Shown: positions 1-9,717 of the stretch, in pieces
Layout of the letters: every line of letters begins with the position of its first letter
Position numbering within the stretch: the first letter of the stretch is position 1
Assembly (NCBI GenBank): GCA_033344815.1
Contig: JAWPMR010000001.1
Coordinates: 1,536,136-1,600,135, forward strand
Direction: 5' to 3'
Origin: Paracoccaceae bacterium
GTDB taxonomy: Bacteria > Pseudomonadota > Alphaproteobacteria > Rhodobacterales > Rhodobacteraceae
DNA: 64,000 nucleotides
Translations under genes and position numbers: made by a program
Notes under the pieces: generated by a model
Databases searched by the model: none
The model's input: the letters and a program-made list of their open reading frames with translations, nothing else
What the model was told of the DNA's origin: nothing

Positions 1-141
1 ATCCGCCGGATGGACCGCTCGTTTGCGGCCGCTGGCGCGTTGGTGGATCAACTGGATGCGGCTTCATTGGCGCAAAAACGCCCGATATCACGGACACTTG
101 CGGCTGCTTTGCTGGACAAGGACCGTCCGGACGCGCGATAG
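1..141 (+). CDS. Hda/DnaA-like protein, C-terminal end (partial)
   Basis: The first 46 codons are the end of a gene whose start lies outside the window. The reading frame runs open from base 1 to a TAG at 139-141. The tail contains RMDRSFAAA, LVDQLDAASL and KRPISRTLAA, which resembles the C-terminal lid helices of the DnaA-related Hda/HdaA regulators. In Rhodobacterales a gene of that family usually stands directly before ppk, as here (41 bases apart). Known family role: with the beta clamp it promotes hydrolysis of DnaA-bound ATP and limits re-initiation. The ATPase motifs are not in the window, so the assignment relies on the tail and the neighbour. Confidence 0.6.
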   Translation: MRRMDRSFAAAGALVDQLDAASLAQKRPISRTLAAALLDKDRPDAR

Positions 142-182
142 TTGTCACGTAAGTATTACAAACCTCATCCTAAAAGGCCTGC

Positions 183-2357
183 ATGACACAAGCCGATTTT
201 CTGATCTCAGACTTTCCCGCCGCCGCAGAGATGCCCGATTTTGACCCGAAAGGGCCCGCACGGTTTTTCAACCGTGAACTCAGCTGGCTGGGGTTCAACT
301 GGCGCGTGGTGCAGGAGGCGGAAAACCCGCGCGTGCCCGCTCTCGAACGCTTGCGGTTTCTGTCGATCTCAGCGACCAACCTGGACGAATTCTATACGGT
401 GCGCGTGGCCGGTCTGCGCGAACTTGCGCATGCGGGAAATACAACTCCCGCAGCGGACGGTCTGAGTCCCTCCGAACAACTGCTCCTGATTGATGAAAAC
501 GCGCGCCAACTGCTAGAAACACAACAACGCGTGCTGGTGTCTTTGCTCAAAGAACTTGAAGGTGACGGGATTTTTGTCCTGCGCAATGGCGATCTGACGG
601 CTGCGGACCGCAAATACCTCGAAGAAGTATTCCTGACGCAGGTCTTCGCAGTTTTGTCCCCGCTTGCGATTGATCCCGCACACCCGTTTCCGTTCATTCC
701 CAACACCGGCTACGCACTTGCTTTGCAATTGGAGCGAACCTCAGACAAGCGCCCCCTGCAAGCGCTCTTGCCGATTCCTGCTCAGATCGAGCGCTTCATA
801 GCTCTTCCTGCAAAAGATGGACAAAACCGGTTTCTGCCGCTTGAAGAGCTATTGGTGCTGAATATTTCCGGCTTGTTCCCCGGTTACAAACTCAAGGCGC
901 ATTTCGAGTTCCGGGTGCTGCGTGACAGCGATCTCGAAGTCGAAGAAGAAGCCGAAGATCTGGTGCGCGAATTCGAAGTGGCCTTGAAGCGACGCCGCCG
1001 TGGCGAAGTTGTCCGTTTGACTCATTCTTCCGGGGCACCCGAAAAACTCAAAGCCGTGATCATGGAAGAACTCGACGTTGATCAGGAGGAAGTCATTGAA
1101 ATTGACGGTATGATCGGCGCGTCAGATCTCAAGGAACTGGTGCTGGAAAGCCGTCCCGATCTTTTGTGGCCAATGTTTGCACCGCGCATCCCTGAACGTG
1201 TGACCGATCATGACGGCGACATGCTGGCGGCCATTCGCAACAAGGACATGTTACTGCACCACCCCTATGAAACCTTCGATATGGTCGTGCGGTTCTTGCA
1301 GCAAGCGGCGCGCGATCCACTGGTCGTCGCGATTAAACAGACTCTTTATCGCACCTCCCGCGACAGCCCGATTGTCGAAGCACTTTGCGAAGCGGCAGAG
1401 GAAGGCAAATCCGTGACCGCTCTGGTGGAACTTAAAGCCCGCTTCGACGAGGCTGCCAATATCCGCCAGTCCCGCCGTCTGGAACGCGCAGGCGCGCATG
1501 TGGTCTATGGATTTCTGGATCTGAAAACCCACGCCAAAATCTCAACTGTGGTGCGCCGCGAAGGCAACCAATTGGTGACTTACACCCATTATGGCACTGG
1601 AAACTACCACCCCATCACAGCGCGGATTTACACAGACCTGTCCTTGTTTACTTGCGATCAGCGTCTGGGCCGTGATGCAACCAAAGTGTTCAATTATCTG
1701 TCTGGCTATGCGCTGCCTGATGGCCTGGACAATCTGGCGATTTCGCCAACGACTCTGAAACCACGACTGCTTGAGTTGATTGGCGCTGAAGCCGATTATG
1801 CCCGTGCGGGCAAGCCGGCGGTCATCTGGGCCAAGATGAACTCCTTGATCGACAGTCAGGTCATAGACGCACTTTACGCTGCGAGCCAGGCCGGTGTAAA
1901 AATCAGCCTTGTGATCCGGGGAATTTGCGGTCTGCGCCCTGGCGTCAAAGGCCTCAGCGACAACATCCGCGTTAAATCCATTGTTGGTCGGTTTCTTGAG
2001 CATTCCCGAATTGTCTGTTTTGGCAACGGCTATGGCTTGCCGCACAAGAAAGCGCGTGTGTTCATTTCATCTGCTGATTGGATGGGACGCAATCTCAACC
2101 GTCGGGTCGAAACACTGGTGGAAATCGAAAACGCGACAGTCAAGGCCCAGATCGTAAGCCAGATCATGGCCGCAAACCTTGCCGATGTGGCTCAAAGCTG
2201 GGTCATGGGGCCAGATGGCATTTTTGAACGCCCCCCGGTGCCAGAGGGTGCTTTTGCCTTCAACTGCCACCGTTTCTTCATGGAAAACCCATCACTGTCG
2301 GGTCGGGGGACTGCGGGCGCGTCAGATGTGCCGAAATTGACCCACACCGAAGACTGA
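183..2357 (+). CDS. ppk: Polyphosphate kinase 1
   Basis: PPK1 reversibly transfers the gamma phosphate of ATP to inorganic polyphosphate. The product has 724 residues, the usual length. An N-terminal helical domain ([14 protein letters not shown], about residues 29-42) leads into two phospholipase-D-like catalytic lobes. The motif THYGTGNYH places the phosphorylated histidine at H469 (E. coli H435), and FLEHSRI places the second catalytic histidine at H607 (E. coli H592). The C-terminal lobe carries the [16 protein letters not shown] signature. ppx follows after 94 bases, giving the common ppk-ppx pair. The ATG at 183 keeps the full N-terminal domain, although its Shine-Dalgarno sequence is weak. 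Confidence 0.97.
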   Translation: MTQADFLISDFPAAAEMPDFDPKGPARFFNRELSWLGFNWRVVQEAENPRVPALERLRFLSISATNLDEFYTVRVAGLRELAHAGNTTPAADGLSPSEQLLLIDENARQLLETQQRVLVSLLKELEGDGIFVLRNGDLTAADRKYLEEVFLTQVFAVLSPLAIDPAHPFPFIPNTGYALALQLERTSDKRPLQALLPIPAQIERFIALPAKDGQNRFLPLEELLVLNISGLFPGYKLKAHFEFRVLRDSDLEVEEEAEDLVREFEVALKRRRRGEVVRLTHSSGAPEKLKAVIMEELDVDQEEVIEIDGMIGASDLKELVLESRPDLLWPMFAPRIPERVTDHDGDMLAAIRNKDMLLHHPYETFDMVVRFLQQAARDPLVVAIKQTLYRTSRDSPIVEALCEAAEEGKSVTALVELKARFDEAANIRQSRRLERAGAHVVYGFLDLKTHAKISTVVRREGNQLVTYTHYGTGNYHPITARIYTDLSLFTCDQRLGRDATKVFNYLSGYALPDGLDNLAISPTTLKPRLLELIGAEADYARAGKPAVIWAKMNSLIDSQVIDALYAASQAGVKISLVIRGICGLRPGVKGLSDNIRVKSIVGRFLEHSRIVCFGNGYGLPHKKARVFISSADWMGRNLNRRVETLVEIENATVKAQIVSQIMAANLADVAQSWVMGPDGIFERPPVPEGAFAFNCHRFFMENPSLSGRGTAGASDVPKLTHTED

Positions 2358-2451
2358 ACATTGGCGTAAAAATCGTCGTAAAGAGATCAGCGAATGTTGA
2401 CCCGCGCGTCGTTTTTGAACAGGGTGCCCCTGCAAAATACCGGATGCCTGC

Positions 2452-4044
2452 ATGACCGAAACGACCGACCTTCCCGCACGCGCGGCACCGCCAACAGATC
2501 TAACGGATATCGGTTTGTTTGGGCGACCGCTATTTGAAGACCCAAGCGCACGCGCGTTGTCCCGCGTCGGGGTCGTGGATGTCGGATCCAACTCAGTCCG
2601 TCTGGTGGTTTTTGATGGTGCGGCGCGATCACCCGCCTATTTCTACAATGAAAAGATCATGTGCGCCTTGGGTGCAGGTTTGTCAGAAAGCGGCATTTTG
2701 AACCCGCAGGGCCGTATCCGCGCCCTGAGCGCACTGCGCCGGTTTCAACATCTGGCTCAGGGCATGGGTCTGGCAGAACTCACTGTCGTTGCGACAGCGG
2801 CTGTGCGTGATGCAAGCGATGGTCCCGACTTTCAGGACGAGGTACGCCGCGAAACGGGTCTGCGCATCTGGGCAATCGATGGAAAGGAAGAGGCGCGCCT
2901 CTCCGCGCAGGGCGTTCTGTTGGGCTGGCCCGGATCCTACGGGTTGGTCTGCGATATCGGTGGATCTTCGATGGAGCTTGCGGAAATTTCCGAGGGCCGT
3001 GTCGGTCGCCGCGTGACCTCTTCGCTGGGCCCTTTGAAACTGCGTGAAATAAAGGGCGGGAAAAAGGGGCGCGATGCCCACATCAAAGCGACCATGGCAG
3101 AATTGAAGGAAACCATGGGCAAGCAACGCGACCGTTTGTTTTTAGTTGGCGGATCCTGGCGCGCCATTGCCCGTGTTGATATGTATCGACGCGGTTATCC
3201 GCTGCACGTCTTGCATGAGTATCGGATGACGGCTCGGAGCGTGAGCGAAACTGTCAAATACATTCAAGCTGCGGATATTGACGTTTTACGCGGCGCTTGT
3301 GGCATTTCCTCAGCGCGCATGAGCCTTGTGCCTTTGGCCACCGAAGTTCTGAGCCGCCTGGTCAAAACGTTTCGCCCTAAAGACATTGCCATCTCGAGCT
3401 ATGGCATCCGCGAAGGCATGCTCTACGAACAAATGCCGCAACGGCTGCGCGACCGTGATCCATTGATTGAGGCCTGTCGCTTTGCGGAGGCCAAAGACGC
3501 ACGGATGCCCGGGTTTGGCAAATCACTCTATGCTTTCATCCACCCCATCTTTAAGTCCGTGCCCCTCGCAAGACGTCGCCTGATCAAAGCCGCCTGCCTG
3601 TTGCACGACGTCAGTTGGCGCGCGCATCCAGATTATCGGGCCGAGACCTGTTTTGACAATGCTACGCGCGCCAATCTGGGCGGCTTGAAACACTCCGAAA
3701 GAGTGTTTCTGGGGCTGGCTCTGTTACACCGCTATTCCAACAAGCGTGAAGGCACGCGGTTTGAAGATCTTTACAACCTGATCGACGAAAAAACGCAACT
3801 CGATGCCGAAATTCTGGGCAAGGCCATGCGTTTTGGCGCAATGCTATGGATGACACAGGATGCGGAACGCGGCACTCTGCGCTGGTATCCAAAGAAAAAA
3901 CAGCTCCATTTACGTTTGACGCCCGACATGGTTCCGCTTTTTGGCGAAGTGGCCGAAGCCCGATTGATGTCCCTTGCGTCCTCTCTTGGGGCGGAAGTGC
4001 AAATCAAGAAAGCACGGTCTTCGCAAAGTCAGAGATCAATCTGA
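2452..4044 (+). CDS. ppx: Exopolyphosphatase (Ppx/GppA family)
   Basis: Ppx removes terminal phosphates from polyphosphate, opposing the upstream ppk product. The 530-residue protein shows the actin-like ATPase fold signatures of the family: VVDVGSNSVRLVV (phosphate-1 loop, about residues 42-54) and CDIGGSSMEL (phosphate-2 loop, about residues 166-175). A C-terminal helical domain typical of long Ppx proteins contains an HD-like stretch (KAACLLHDVSWRAHPDYR). An N-terminal extension of about 40 residues before the first motif is common in alphaproteobacterial members. GppA (pppGpp phosphohydrolase) activity is possible in this family, but the ppk neighbour favours polyphosphate. The 3' end overlaps the convergent gene by 16 bases. 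Confidence 0.95.
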   Translation: MTETTDLPARAAPPTDLTDIGLFGRPLFEDPSARALSRVGVVDVGSNSVRLVVFDGAARSPAYFYNEKIMCALGAGLSESGILNPQGRIRALSALRRFQHLAQGMGLAELTVVATAAVRDASDGPDFQDEVRRETGLRIWAIDGKEEARLSAQGVLLGWPGSYGLVCDIGGSSMELAEISEGRVGRRVTSSLGPLKLREIKGGKKGRDAHIKATMAELKETMGKQRDRLFLVGGSWRAIARVDMYRRGYPLHVLHEYRMTARSVSETVKYIQAADIDVLRGACGISSARMSLVPLATEVLSRLVKTFRPKDIAISSYGIREGMLYEQMPQRLRDRDPLIEACRFAEAKDARMPGFGKSLYAFIHPIFKSVPLARRRLIKAACLLHDVSWRAHPDYRAETCFDNATRANLGGLKHSERVFLGLALLHRYSNKREGTRFEDLYNLIDEKTQLDAEILGKAMRFGAMLWMTQDAERGTLRWYPKKKQLHLRLTPDMVPLFGEVAEARLMSLASSLGAEVQIKKARSSQSQRSI

Positions 4045-4349
4045 GGCGGGACGTCCTCTTGCGGCGTCGCGTCAGGCTTTCGGCGAATTATGATATCCCC
4101 ATTTTCAAGGATCTCGGGAGTTTCATAGACGGACCAATCCTCAATCTGACCCATCAATTCGGCGAGCGCAGGTCCCATTTGTTCCATGAAGCCACGCATA
4201 CTCTCGAACGCAGGCTCCATTTCCAAGAGAAGGCCTTCCAGGAATTGCTGTGCACCACGCTCCATCATCGAGGGCGGATTGTCTTCCTGCGCCACCGCAA
4301 CCGAAGCTGTAAGGTGCAAGATGAGAAAAGCGTTCAGAAAGCGTCGCAT
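4029..4349 (-). CDS. Small secreted hypothetical protein
   Basis: A 106-residue protein with a signal peptide (MRRFLNAFLILHLTASVAVAQ, cleavage probably after the AQ or AVA site near residue 20) and an acidic, Met/Glu-rich mature part with repeated helical MExM-like segments around residues 28-75. The C-terminus is hydrophilic (IIIRRKPDATPQEDVPPQ). I recognise no catalytic motif. Similar short exported proteins next to EEP nuclease or ppx genes occur in roseobacters, but that is recollection. It is the last gene of a minus-strand run and its stop lies inside the end of ppx, so the two genes converge. Confidence 0.75.
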   Translation of the reverse strand: MRRFLNAFLILHLTASVAVAQEDNPPSMMERGAQQFLEGLLLEMEPAFESMRGFMEQMGPALAELMGQIEDWSVYETPEILENGDIIIRRKPDATPQEDVPPQIDL

Positions 4350-4386
4350 GTCCCAAGTATACTCTCAAACTGCCGATTCTTCGAGG

Positions 4387-5391
4387 TCAGATGTTCATGT
4401 CGACAGAAACCGGGAAATGATCCGAAGCAACCATCAACGCGTCGCGTAGCCGTAGATTTGCCTGGCATTCGGGATCGTCAATTGGATGCCAAATACGCCA
4501 GTTCCCAGCGCGCGCCCGCAAATCAGGGCTAACCATGATATAGTCCAACAATGCGAGAAGATGACGGTTTTCATCTTCAATCCAGAATCGTGCCGATGTA
4601 GGTCCTGTGTCTGACGCCGTGTCCGGCACTTGCATCGCATGCGGATCATAAAGAGCACCCGCCTCACCCTGCATGACTATTTCAACCGATGAACGGCCAA
4701 AAAGATCCTCGAATTCATCAAGCCCGGGCCCGTCATTGAGATCTCCCAGAACGATCAGCGGCGTATCATCTGTCAAATGTTGATCAATCCGAGCACGCAG
4801 CCAGATCGCCTGAGCCAATTGTTTACGTCTGTTGGCAATCGCCAATTTCATCGCCTGGGAGGCGTTGCGCGCGCCATGCGGTGCCTTGGATTTCAAGTGC
4901 GCGCCAATCAATTGAATTTGGCTCCCGGACTTAGTGGTAATCTCCAGTTCCAAAGGCGGTTTTGAAAACCGCACCTCATCGCGCACAGCGTCAATATCAA
5001 GGTCTATTTCAAGCGTGCCATCAAAACGGGGAACCTTGACGTTTCCCGGCATCGGAACATGGCGCGCTGTCAAAACGTCAGGGTCAAACAGCAAAGCAAT
5101 TTCCTGTTGCGTGTCGTTCATGAAACCCATCACCGCGGCGCGGGTACGCAGATCAAAATGGGCAGCAAAACTCTCTAACGCGGGGACGGTTTGGCGCTTG
5201 CCATTGGAATCGGGCGCCTCAATGATCATGATCGCGTCCGCGTCCATTGCCTGAAAGACGTCACCTAAGGCCGCGACCTGTTCGGCTTTGGTCACAGTGT
5301 AGCGTCCGGACAACTCGCCGCTTGGGTCAAGCCTGTTTTTGCGATCAAACAGCTTTGTGAACCACTCAATATTATATGTCGCCAAGCGCAT
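4387..5391 (-). CDS. Endonuclease/exonuclease/phosphatase (EEP) family protein
   Basis: This 334-residue protein has the ordered motifs of the EEP superfamily. MRLATYNIEWF carries the Asn and metal-binding Glu at the N-terminus, LIGAHLKSK is the central strand with the His, GDLNDGPG carries the catalytic Asp-Asn, and SDHFPV is the C-terminal His motif. Family members hydrolyse phosphodiester or phosphomonoester bonds in DNA, RNA or lipids using Mg2+; the substrate here cannot be read from the sequence. No signal peptide is visible, so it is probably cytoplasmic. Its ATG overlaps the stop of the upstream DjlA-like gene by one base (TGATG), suggesting translational coupling. Confidence 0.85.
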   Translation of the reverse strand: MRLATYNIEWFTKLFDRKNRLDPSGELSGRYTVTKAEQVAALGDVFQAMDADAIMIIEAPDSNGKRQTVPALESFAAHFDLRTRAAVMGFMNDTQQEIALLFDPDVLTARHVPMPGNVKVPRFDGTLEIDLDIDAVRDEVRFSKPPLELEITTKSGSQIQLIGAHLKSKAPHGARNASQAMKLAIANRRKQLAQAIWLRARIDQHLTDDTPLIVLGDLNDGPGLDEFEDLFGRSSVEIVMQGEAGALYDPHAMQVPDTASDTGPTSARFWIEDENRHLLALLDYIMVSPDLRARAGNWRIWHPIDDPECQANLRLRDALMVASDHFPVSVDMNI

Positions 5392-6083
5392 CAGTGGGCA
5401 GTGACGGCGATCTCATCCCAAGCACGATTGATATCCGCCATGCGCTTTTGGGCGAGCTGCATCGCCTCTTCGGGAACGCCGCGTGCCATCATGACATCGG
5501 GATGGTTTTCACGTACAAGGCGACGCCAGACGCTGCGTATTTCATCGTGGTTCATGTCTGGAGTGACGCCGAGCACAGTGTACGGGTCTTGCGGCGCGTC
5601 CGGTGCGAAACGCATCCTCAGTGCATTGAATTCAGCCTGTGGCAATTCGAAAATCTCAGCAACACGCTCAAGAAATGCATCCTCATTCGGGTGATAAAAC
5701 CCGTCAGCCATTGCAATATGGAACAGCCCCTCCAGCAGATCACGCAAGGTTTCAGGCGCTCCCGAAAACATGGATTTGATGCGCGCAGCGTAATCCTCAA
5801 ATCCGGTCACATCCTGCCGTGCAAGGTTAAAAACCTTGGCGGCCCCTGCTTCATCCTTGGCTGCAATGTGAAATACTTCCCGAAAAGCAGTAACTTCGTC
5901 GCGCGTCACCTGCCCGTCTGCCTTCGCCATCTTGGCACCCAGCGCAACGACCGCAATTGCAAACGCCACCGACCGTTCCGGCGGGCTGCGTAATTGATCA
6001 AATACCTGAGACAGACCTTCACCAGCGGTGAGGGCCGACAGGGCGTCAGAGATACGGGTCCAGATCGACATGCCGCTGAGCAT
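5391..6083 (-). CDS. DjlA-like co-chaperone (TerB domain plus J domain)
   Basis: The 230-residue product combines an N-terminal TerB-like helical domain (about residues 35-150, with ALGAKMAKADGQVTRDEV and IAMADGFYHPNEDAFL as the two metal-binding-type acidic turns) with a C-terminal J domain (about 165-230). The J domain has the Hsp70-stimulating HPD tripeptide at residues 194-196. DjlA in gammaproteobacteria is membrane anchored. Here there is only a short amphipathic N-terminus and no clear transmembrane helix, so it is probably a soluble DnaK partner. A second ATG at 6071 is an alternative start. It is translationally coupled to the EEP gene. Confidence 0.88.
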   Translation of the reverse strand: MLSGMSIWTRISDALSALTAGEGLSQVFDQLRSPPERSVAFAIAVVALGAKMAKADGQVTRDEVTAFREVFHIAAKDEAGAAKVFNLARQDVTGFEDYAARIKSMFSGAPETLRDLLEGLFHIAMADGFYHPNEDAFLERVAEIFELPQAEFNALRMRFAPDAPQDPYTVLGVTPDMNHDEIRSVWRRLVRENHPDVMMARGVPEEAMQLAQKRMADINRAWDEIAVTAH

Positions 6084-6123
6084 AGCTTCTCATGCCGGGT
6101 ATGTCAGGTGGTGAAGCGTCGCC

Positions 6124-6603
6124 TCATAGAACTTTCTGCATCAAAACAAGATCAAGCCATTGTCCTGATTTGTGCCCTACCTGTGGCATCCGCCCCACTT
6201 CTGCATATCCCAATTTTCGATGAAATACCTGAGCATCAAGATTGGTATGACTGATTGCGCCCACCATCACATGATGCCCTAATCCTCGCGCAGCACTTTC
6301 TGCCGCCTGCATCAAATGCCGCCCGACCCCAGATGCCTGATTTTCATCGGCCACTAGAATGGTGTGTTCGGCTGTTGCGGCATATCCGGGCCCTTCCCGA
6401 AAAGGGCCGAAGGTTACAAAGCCAATGAGTTTTTGGTTTGTCAGAGCAACAAAAAATGCGCCCGTTCGCACCCCGATCAAATCCATGATGTCGTGAACAG
6501 ATTTATCGACTGATGTGAAAGTCGATTGCGTATGGCGGATCATCTGATTCCAAAGGTCGGCTATTTGCACCGCATCCCGCAGTGTCGCAGCGCGGATCAT
6601 CAT
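6124..6603 (-). CDS. GNAT-family N-acetyltransferase
   Basis: A single-domain GNAT acetyltransferase of 159 residues. The N-terminal strand-helix MMIRAATLRDAVQIADLWNQM, the core strand GFVTFGPFR, the pyrophosphate-binding stretch VADENQASGVGRHLMQAAE and the late motif HRKLGYAEVGRMPQVGHKSGQWLDLVLMQK resemble phosphinothricin/amino-acid acetyltransferases (Pat/Bar/YncA group), which acetylate small amines using acetyl-CoA. The true substrate is unknown. Its start overlaps the stop of the upstream VOC gene by four bases (ATGA), so the pair is likely co-translated. Confidence 0.9.
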   Translation of the reverse strand: MMIRAATLRDAVQIADLWNQMIRHTQSTFTSVDKSVHDIMDLIGVRTGAFFVALTNQKLIGFVTFGPFREGPGYAATAEHTILVADENQASGVGRHLMQAAESAARGLGHHVMVGAISHTNLDAQVFHRKLGYAEVGRMPQVGHKSGQWLDLVLMQKVL

Positions 6604-7211
6604 GCCAGAACACGTCGGCCATGGGGCGTGTCAAATTCTGCCACAAGGCCACTTTCGCCCGTTTCATAGAACAGGCGATCATCCTTGAGATGCGGCGTGA
6701 AAACCGTTTGCAGGACAGTGGCTTGCGGATGTGACACAGTCAAACGGCGCAAGCGCACACCGCATTGGGCGAGCAGTTTCGCCGGACGCTCTTTTGTATC
6801 CCATTGAATGAGTGCCGGCGCACAGTTATCAAAGGGCAGAATTCCATTTTCAGGCACCGCCATACGCCAACGCAATGATCCACGCTGCAACGCCACGGGC
6901 CTCCCCATATCGGCTGGAATGTTCGACAGCGCCGCGTCAATATCATCAGTGCGGCAAATCCAGTTAGTCAAGCGGGGCGCACCAGTGAAACGGTCAAGAT
7001 CAAACCAGCGTGATCGGTCGGGGTCTGGTGCATTCGGATCGATTGCAATCGCTTCAAGGTAAAGCCAATCTTCCAAGCCCAACAAAGCGTTATGTGTGAA
7101 AAAGACATCATGCTGGCCGCCGGCTTGCAACTTTACACCAAGAGCCGCCTCGACATGTTCGATGGCTTCTACCAGCGTTTCACCGGCAATTGCAATGTGA
7201 TCAAACTCCAA
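6600..7211 (-). CDS. VOC-family (glyoxalase-like) protein
   Basis: The 203-residue protein begins MEFDHIAIAGETL and continues with LGVKLQAGGQHDVFFTHNALL and EDWLYLEAIAIDP, the pattern of the glyoxalase-like domain (Glyoxalase_3 type) in the vicinal-oxygen-chelate superfamily. H5, H35-type residues and E54 could be metal ligands. The second half (RWRMAVPENGILPFDNCAPALIQW) is the family's second beta-alpha-beta module. Members act in dioxygenase, isomerase or antibiotic-modification reactions, and no specific substrate can be named. It is the first gene of the minus-strand run VOC-GNAT-DjlA-EEP. Confidence 0.8.
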   Translation of the reverse strand: MEFDHIAIAGETLVEAIEHVEAALGVKLQAGGQHDVFFTHNALLGLEDWLYLEAIAIDPNAPDPDRSRWFDLDRFTGAPRLTNWICRTDDIDAALSNIPADMGRPVALQRGSLRWRMAVPENGILPFDNCAPALIQWDTKERPAKLLAQCGVRLRRLTVSHPQATVLQTVFTPHLKDDRLFYETGESGLVAEFDTPHGRRVLA

Positions 7212-7587
7212 CTCATCCTCCCCGGTTGTCTAACGTTTCGCCTCGTCTGAAGTGAAGGAAACTCAACAGTGATTGACAGTGCGAATGTCTTCGCAAAGAA
7301 GGCTGGGCACAAGAGGCATCACGCGCGATCGGCCCTTTTCATAACGGCCCGCAGGATGTGAACTGGTCAGTCGGAGTATGGATTTCCCTTTGTCGCGATC
7401 CAACATCTGACTTTGGCCGTTCGTTGAATAAGCCGGAAATTGCGCCCATTCGGCGCATTGATAGAACATAAAAACCCTGAGGTTTTTTTGGTCCGCACCC
7501 AAACCGCGCGGCGCGCAATGTCAAAAGGCGCAGCGCAAACAGCCATCGCAAGATTTATATTTTTCCCACAGAAAAGTCGTTATGCGA
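7212..7587. other. Intergenic region without a convincing gene
   Basis: This stretch lies between the mutase stop and the VOC start. Short open frames exist on the minus strand (7263-7502, 7339-7551), but they overlap each other, lack Shine-Dalgarno sequences and run through the hairpin at 7470-7489. I therefore see only the 3' trailer of the mutase transcript and the promoter region of the VOC gene. Confidence 0.6.
7470..7489 (-). terminator. Rho-independent terminator downstream of methylmalonyl-CoA mutase
   Basis: A perfect seven-pair stem AAAAACC / GGTTTTT with a four-base loop, flanked by T runs when read in either direction. It stands about 100 bases after the mutase stop, so it most likely ends that minus-strand transcript. 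The stem has only two GC pairs, so it may be weak. Confidence 0.65.
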
Positions 7588-9717
7588 TCACAATCTTGCA
7601 GCGGATATGAGCTTTAAAATATCCTGCGCCGCCTTGGGAATATTGGTACCGGGCCCAAAGATCGCTTTGACGCCTGCATCATAGAGGAACTGATAGTCTT
7701 GCTGCGGAATAACGCCGCCACAGATGACCAAAATATCTTCTGCACCTGCAGCCTTCAGCGCCTTAACTAACTGTGGCGCCAGTGTTTTATGCCCTGCCGC
7801 TTGCGAACTGATTCCAATCACGTGCACATCATTGTCGACGGCGTCTTGCGCCGCCTCTGCTGGCGTTTGAAACAGCGGTCCGACATCCACGTCAAAGCCA
7901 ATGTCCGCAAATGCGGTTGCGATCACTTTGGCACCGCGATCATGGCCATCCTGGCCCATCTTGACCACCAGCATACGTGGCCTGCGCCCTTCTGACTCCG
8001 CAAATTCCTCAACAGATTTCTGGATGGCGGCAAATCCTGCATCCCCTTCATACGCAGCCCCGTAAACGCCCGCGAGTGTTTTAACTTCGGCTCGGTGGCG
8101 TCCAAAGACTTCTTCCATCGCCATACTGATCTCCCCGACCGTTGCACGCGCGCGCGCCGCTTCGACCGCGGCCTCCAGCAAATTCCCACCCACAGCTGCG
8201 CGTCGCGACAATTCAGCCAGCGCGCTTTCACAAGCTGTCTCGTCCCGCTGGGATCTGATTTTGTCCAAGCGCGCGATTTGACTGTCGCGCACGGCGGCAT
8301 TGTCAATGTCCAGAATATCAATCGGATCCTCGGTGTCGCGGCGATATTTGTTGACGCCAACGATGACTTCCGTGCCCCGATCAATACCAGCCTGCCGGGT
8401 TGCAGCCGCCTCCTCGATGCGCAACTTTGGCATGCCAGAACCGACGGCTTTGGTCATACCACCCATTTCCTCAACTTCTTCGATCAGTTTCCACGCCGCT
8501 TCCGCAAGATCTGCCGTCAGCTTTTCGACGTAATACGACCCTGCGAGCGGATCGATAACATTCGTGACACCCGTTTCTTCCTGCAAAATCAGTTGCGTGT
8601 TCCGCGCAATTCGACTGGAATTTTCCGTCGGCAAAGCAATCGCCTCATCCAACGCGTTTGTGTGCAGCGATTGTGTCCCACCAAGCACTGCGCTCATCGC
8701 CTCATAGGCGGTCCGGATGACATTGTTGTAGGGGTCTTGTTCCTGCAGGCTGACCCCAGAGGTCTGGCAATGGGTGCGCAGCATCGAAGATTTTGGGTTC
8801 TTCGGTTCAAACTCTGCCATGATGCGGCTCCACAAAAGACGGGCCGCACGCAGCTTGGCCGCCTCCATGAAAAAATTCATGCCAATTGCGAAAAAGAACG
8901 AAAGCCGTCCCGCAAATTTATCGACGTCCATTCCCCGCGCGATGGCCGCGCGCACATATTCGCGCCCATCCGCGAGCGTGAAAGCAAGCTCTTGCACCAA
9001 ATTCGCCCCGGCCTCTTGCATGTGATAACCCGAGATCGAAATCGAATTGAACTTTGGCATGTAGTCAGAGGTGTATTCGATGATGTCCGCAATGATGCGC
9101 ATCGAGGGTTCGGGCGGATACACATAGGTGTTACGGACCATGAACTCTTTGAGAATATCGTTCTGAATTGTGCCCGATAGCAAGGACTTGTCATGGCCCT
9201 GCTCCTGCCCGGCAACGATAAAGCTTGCCAGAATAGGGATCACGGCACCGTTCATTGTCATGGATACGGACACCTGATCGAGCGGGATACCGTCAAACAG
9301 GATATTCATATCCTCAACGCTGTCGATAGCCACGCCGGCTTTGCCCACATCCCCCTCAACGCGCGGATGGTCACTATCGTATCCGCGGTGTGTGGCGAGA
9401 TCGAAGGCGACAGAAACGCCCTGCTGCCCGGCCGCGAGTGCGCGACGATAAAAGGCGTTGCTCTCTTCTGCTGTAGAAAATCCTGCGTACTGACGGATGG
9501 TCCAAGGACGCCCCGCATACATGGTCGCTTTGACGCCACGCGTGTAGGGCGCTTCACCTGGGATCGAACCCATATGGTCGAGATCTGCTGTATCATCCGC
9601 CGTGTAAACCGGCTGTACCTTGATACCCTCTAGAGTTTGCCAAGTCAGATCTTCAACCGATCTACCACGCAATTCGCTCTCAGCCAGGTCGCGCCACTTG
9701 TCTTTCTTCGTGCTCAT
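7588..9717 (-). CDS. scpA: Methylmalonyl-CoA mutase
   Basis: This adenosylcobalamin enzyme interconverts (R)-methylmalonyl-CoA and succinyl-CoA, the last step of propionyl-CoA assimilation. It has about 709 residues, the length of the single-chain large-subunit type. The N-terminal TIM barrel holds the substrate-binding stretch [16 protein letters not shown] and the [12 protein letters not shown] motif. The C-terminal domain has the base-off cobalamin motif DGHDRG (DxHxxG). The frame is open further upstream, but the ATG at 9717 has AAGGA seven bases before it. The start lies within the last 38 bases of the upstream sulfotransferase-like gene. pccA and pccB lie nearby and supply its substrate. 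No separate epimerase gene is in the window. Confidence 0.97.
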   Translation of the reverse strand: MSTKKDKWRDLAESELRGRSVEDLTWQTLEGIKVQPVYTADDTADLDHMGSIPGEAPYTRGVKATMYAGRPWTIRQYAGFSTAEESNAFYRRALAAGQQGVSVAFDLATHRGYDSDHPRVEGDVGKAGVAIDSVEDMNILFDGIPLDQVSVSMTMNGAVIPILASFIVAGQEQGHDKSLLSGTIQNDILKEFMVRNTYVYPPEPSMRIIADIIEYTSDYMPKFNSISISGYHMQEAGANLVQELAFTLADGREYVRAAIARGMDVDKFAGRLSFFFAIGMNFFMEAAKLRAARLLWSRIMAEFEPKNPKSSMLRTHCQTSGVSLQEQDPYNNVIRTAYEAMSAVLGGTQSLHTNALDEAIALPTENSSRIARNTQLILQEETGVTNVIDPLAGSYYVEKLTADLAEAAWKLIEEVEEMGGMTKAVGSGMPKLRIEEAAATRQAGIDRGTEVIVGVNKYRRDTEDPIDILDIDNAAVRDSQIARLDKIRSQRDETACESALAELSRRAAVGGNLLEAAVEAARARATVGEISMAMEEVFGRHRAEVKTLAGVYGAAYEGDAGFAAIQKSVEEFAESEGRRPRMLVVKMGQDGHDRGAKVIATAFADIGFDVDVGPLFQTPAEAAQDAVDNDVHVIGISSQAAGHKTLAPQLVKALKAAGAEDILVICGGVIPQQDYQFLYDAGVKAIFGPGTNIPKAAQDILKLISAARL

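Noticed and set aside
7263-7502. Short minus-strand frame after the mutase gene
   Set aside because: It needs a TTG start, has no ribosome site and contains the hairpin at 7470-7489.
8095-9180. Long open frame antisense to methylmalonyl-CoA mutase
   Set aside because: It is the complement of a certain coding gene with no family motif or ribosome site; high-GC coding DNA often keeps antisense frames open.
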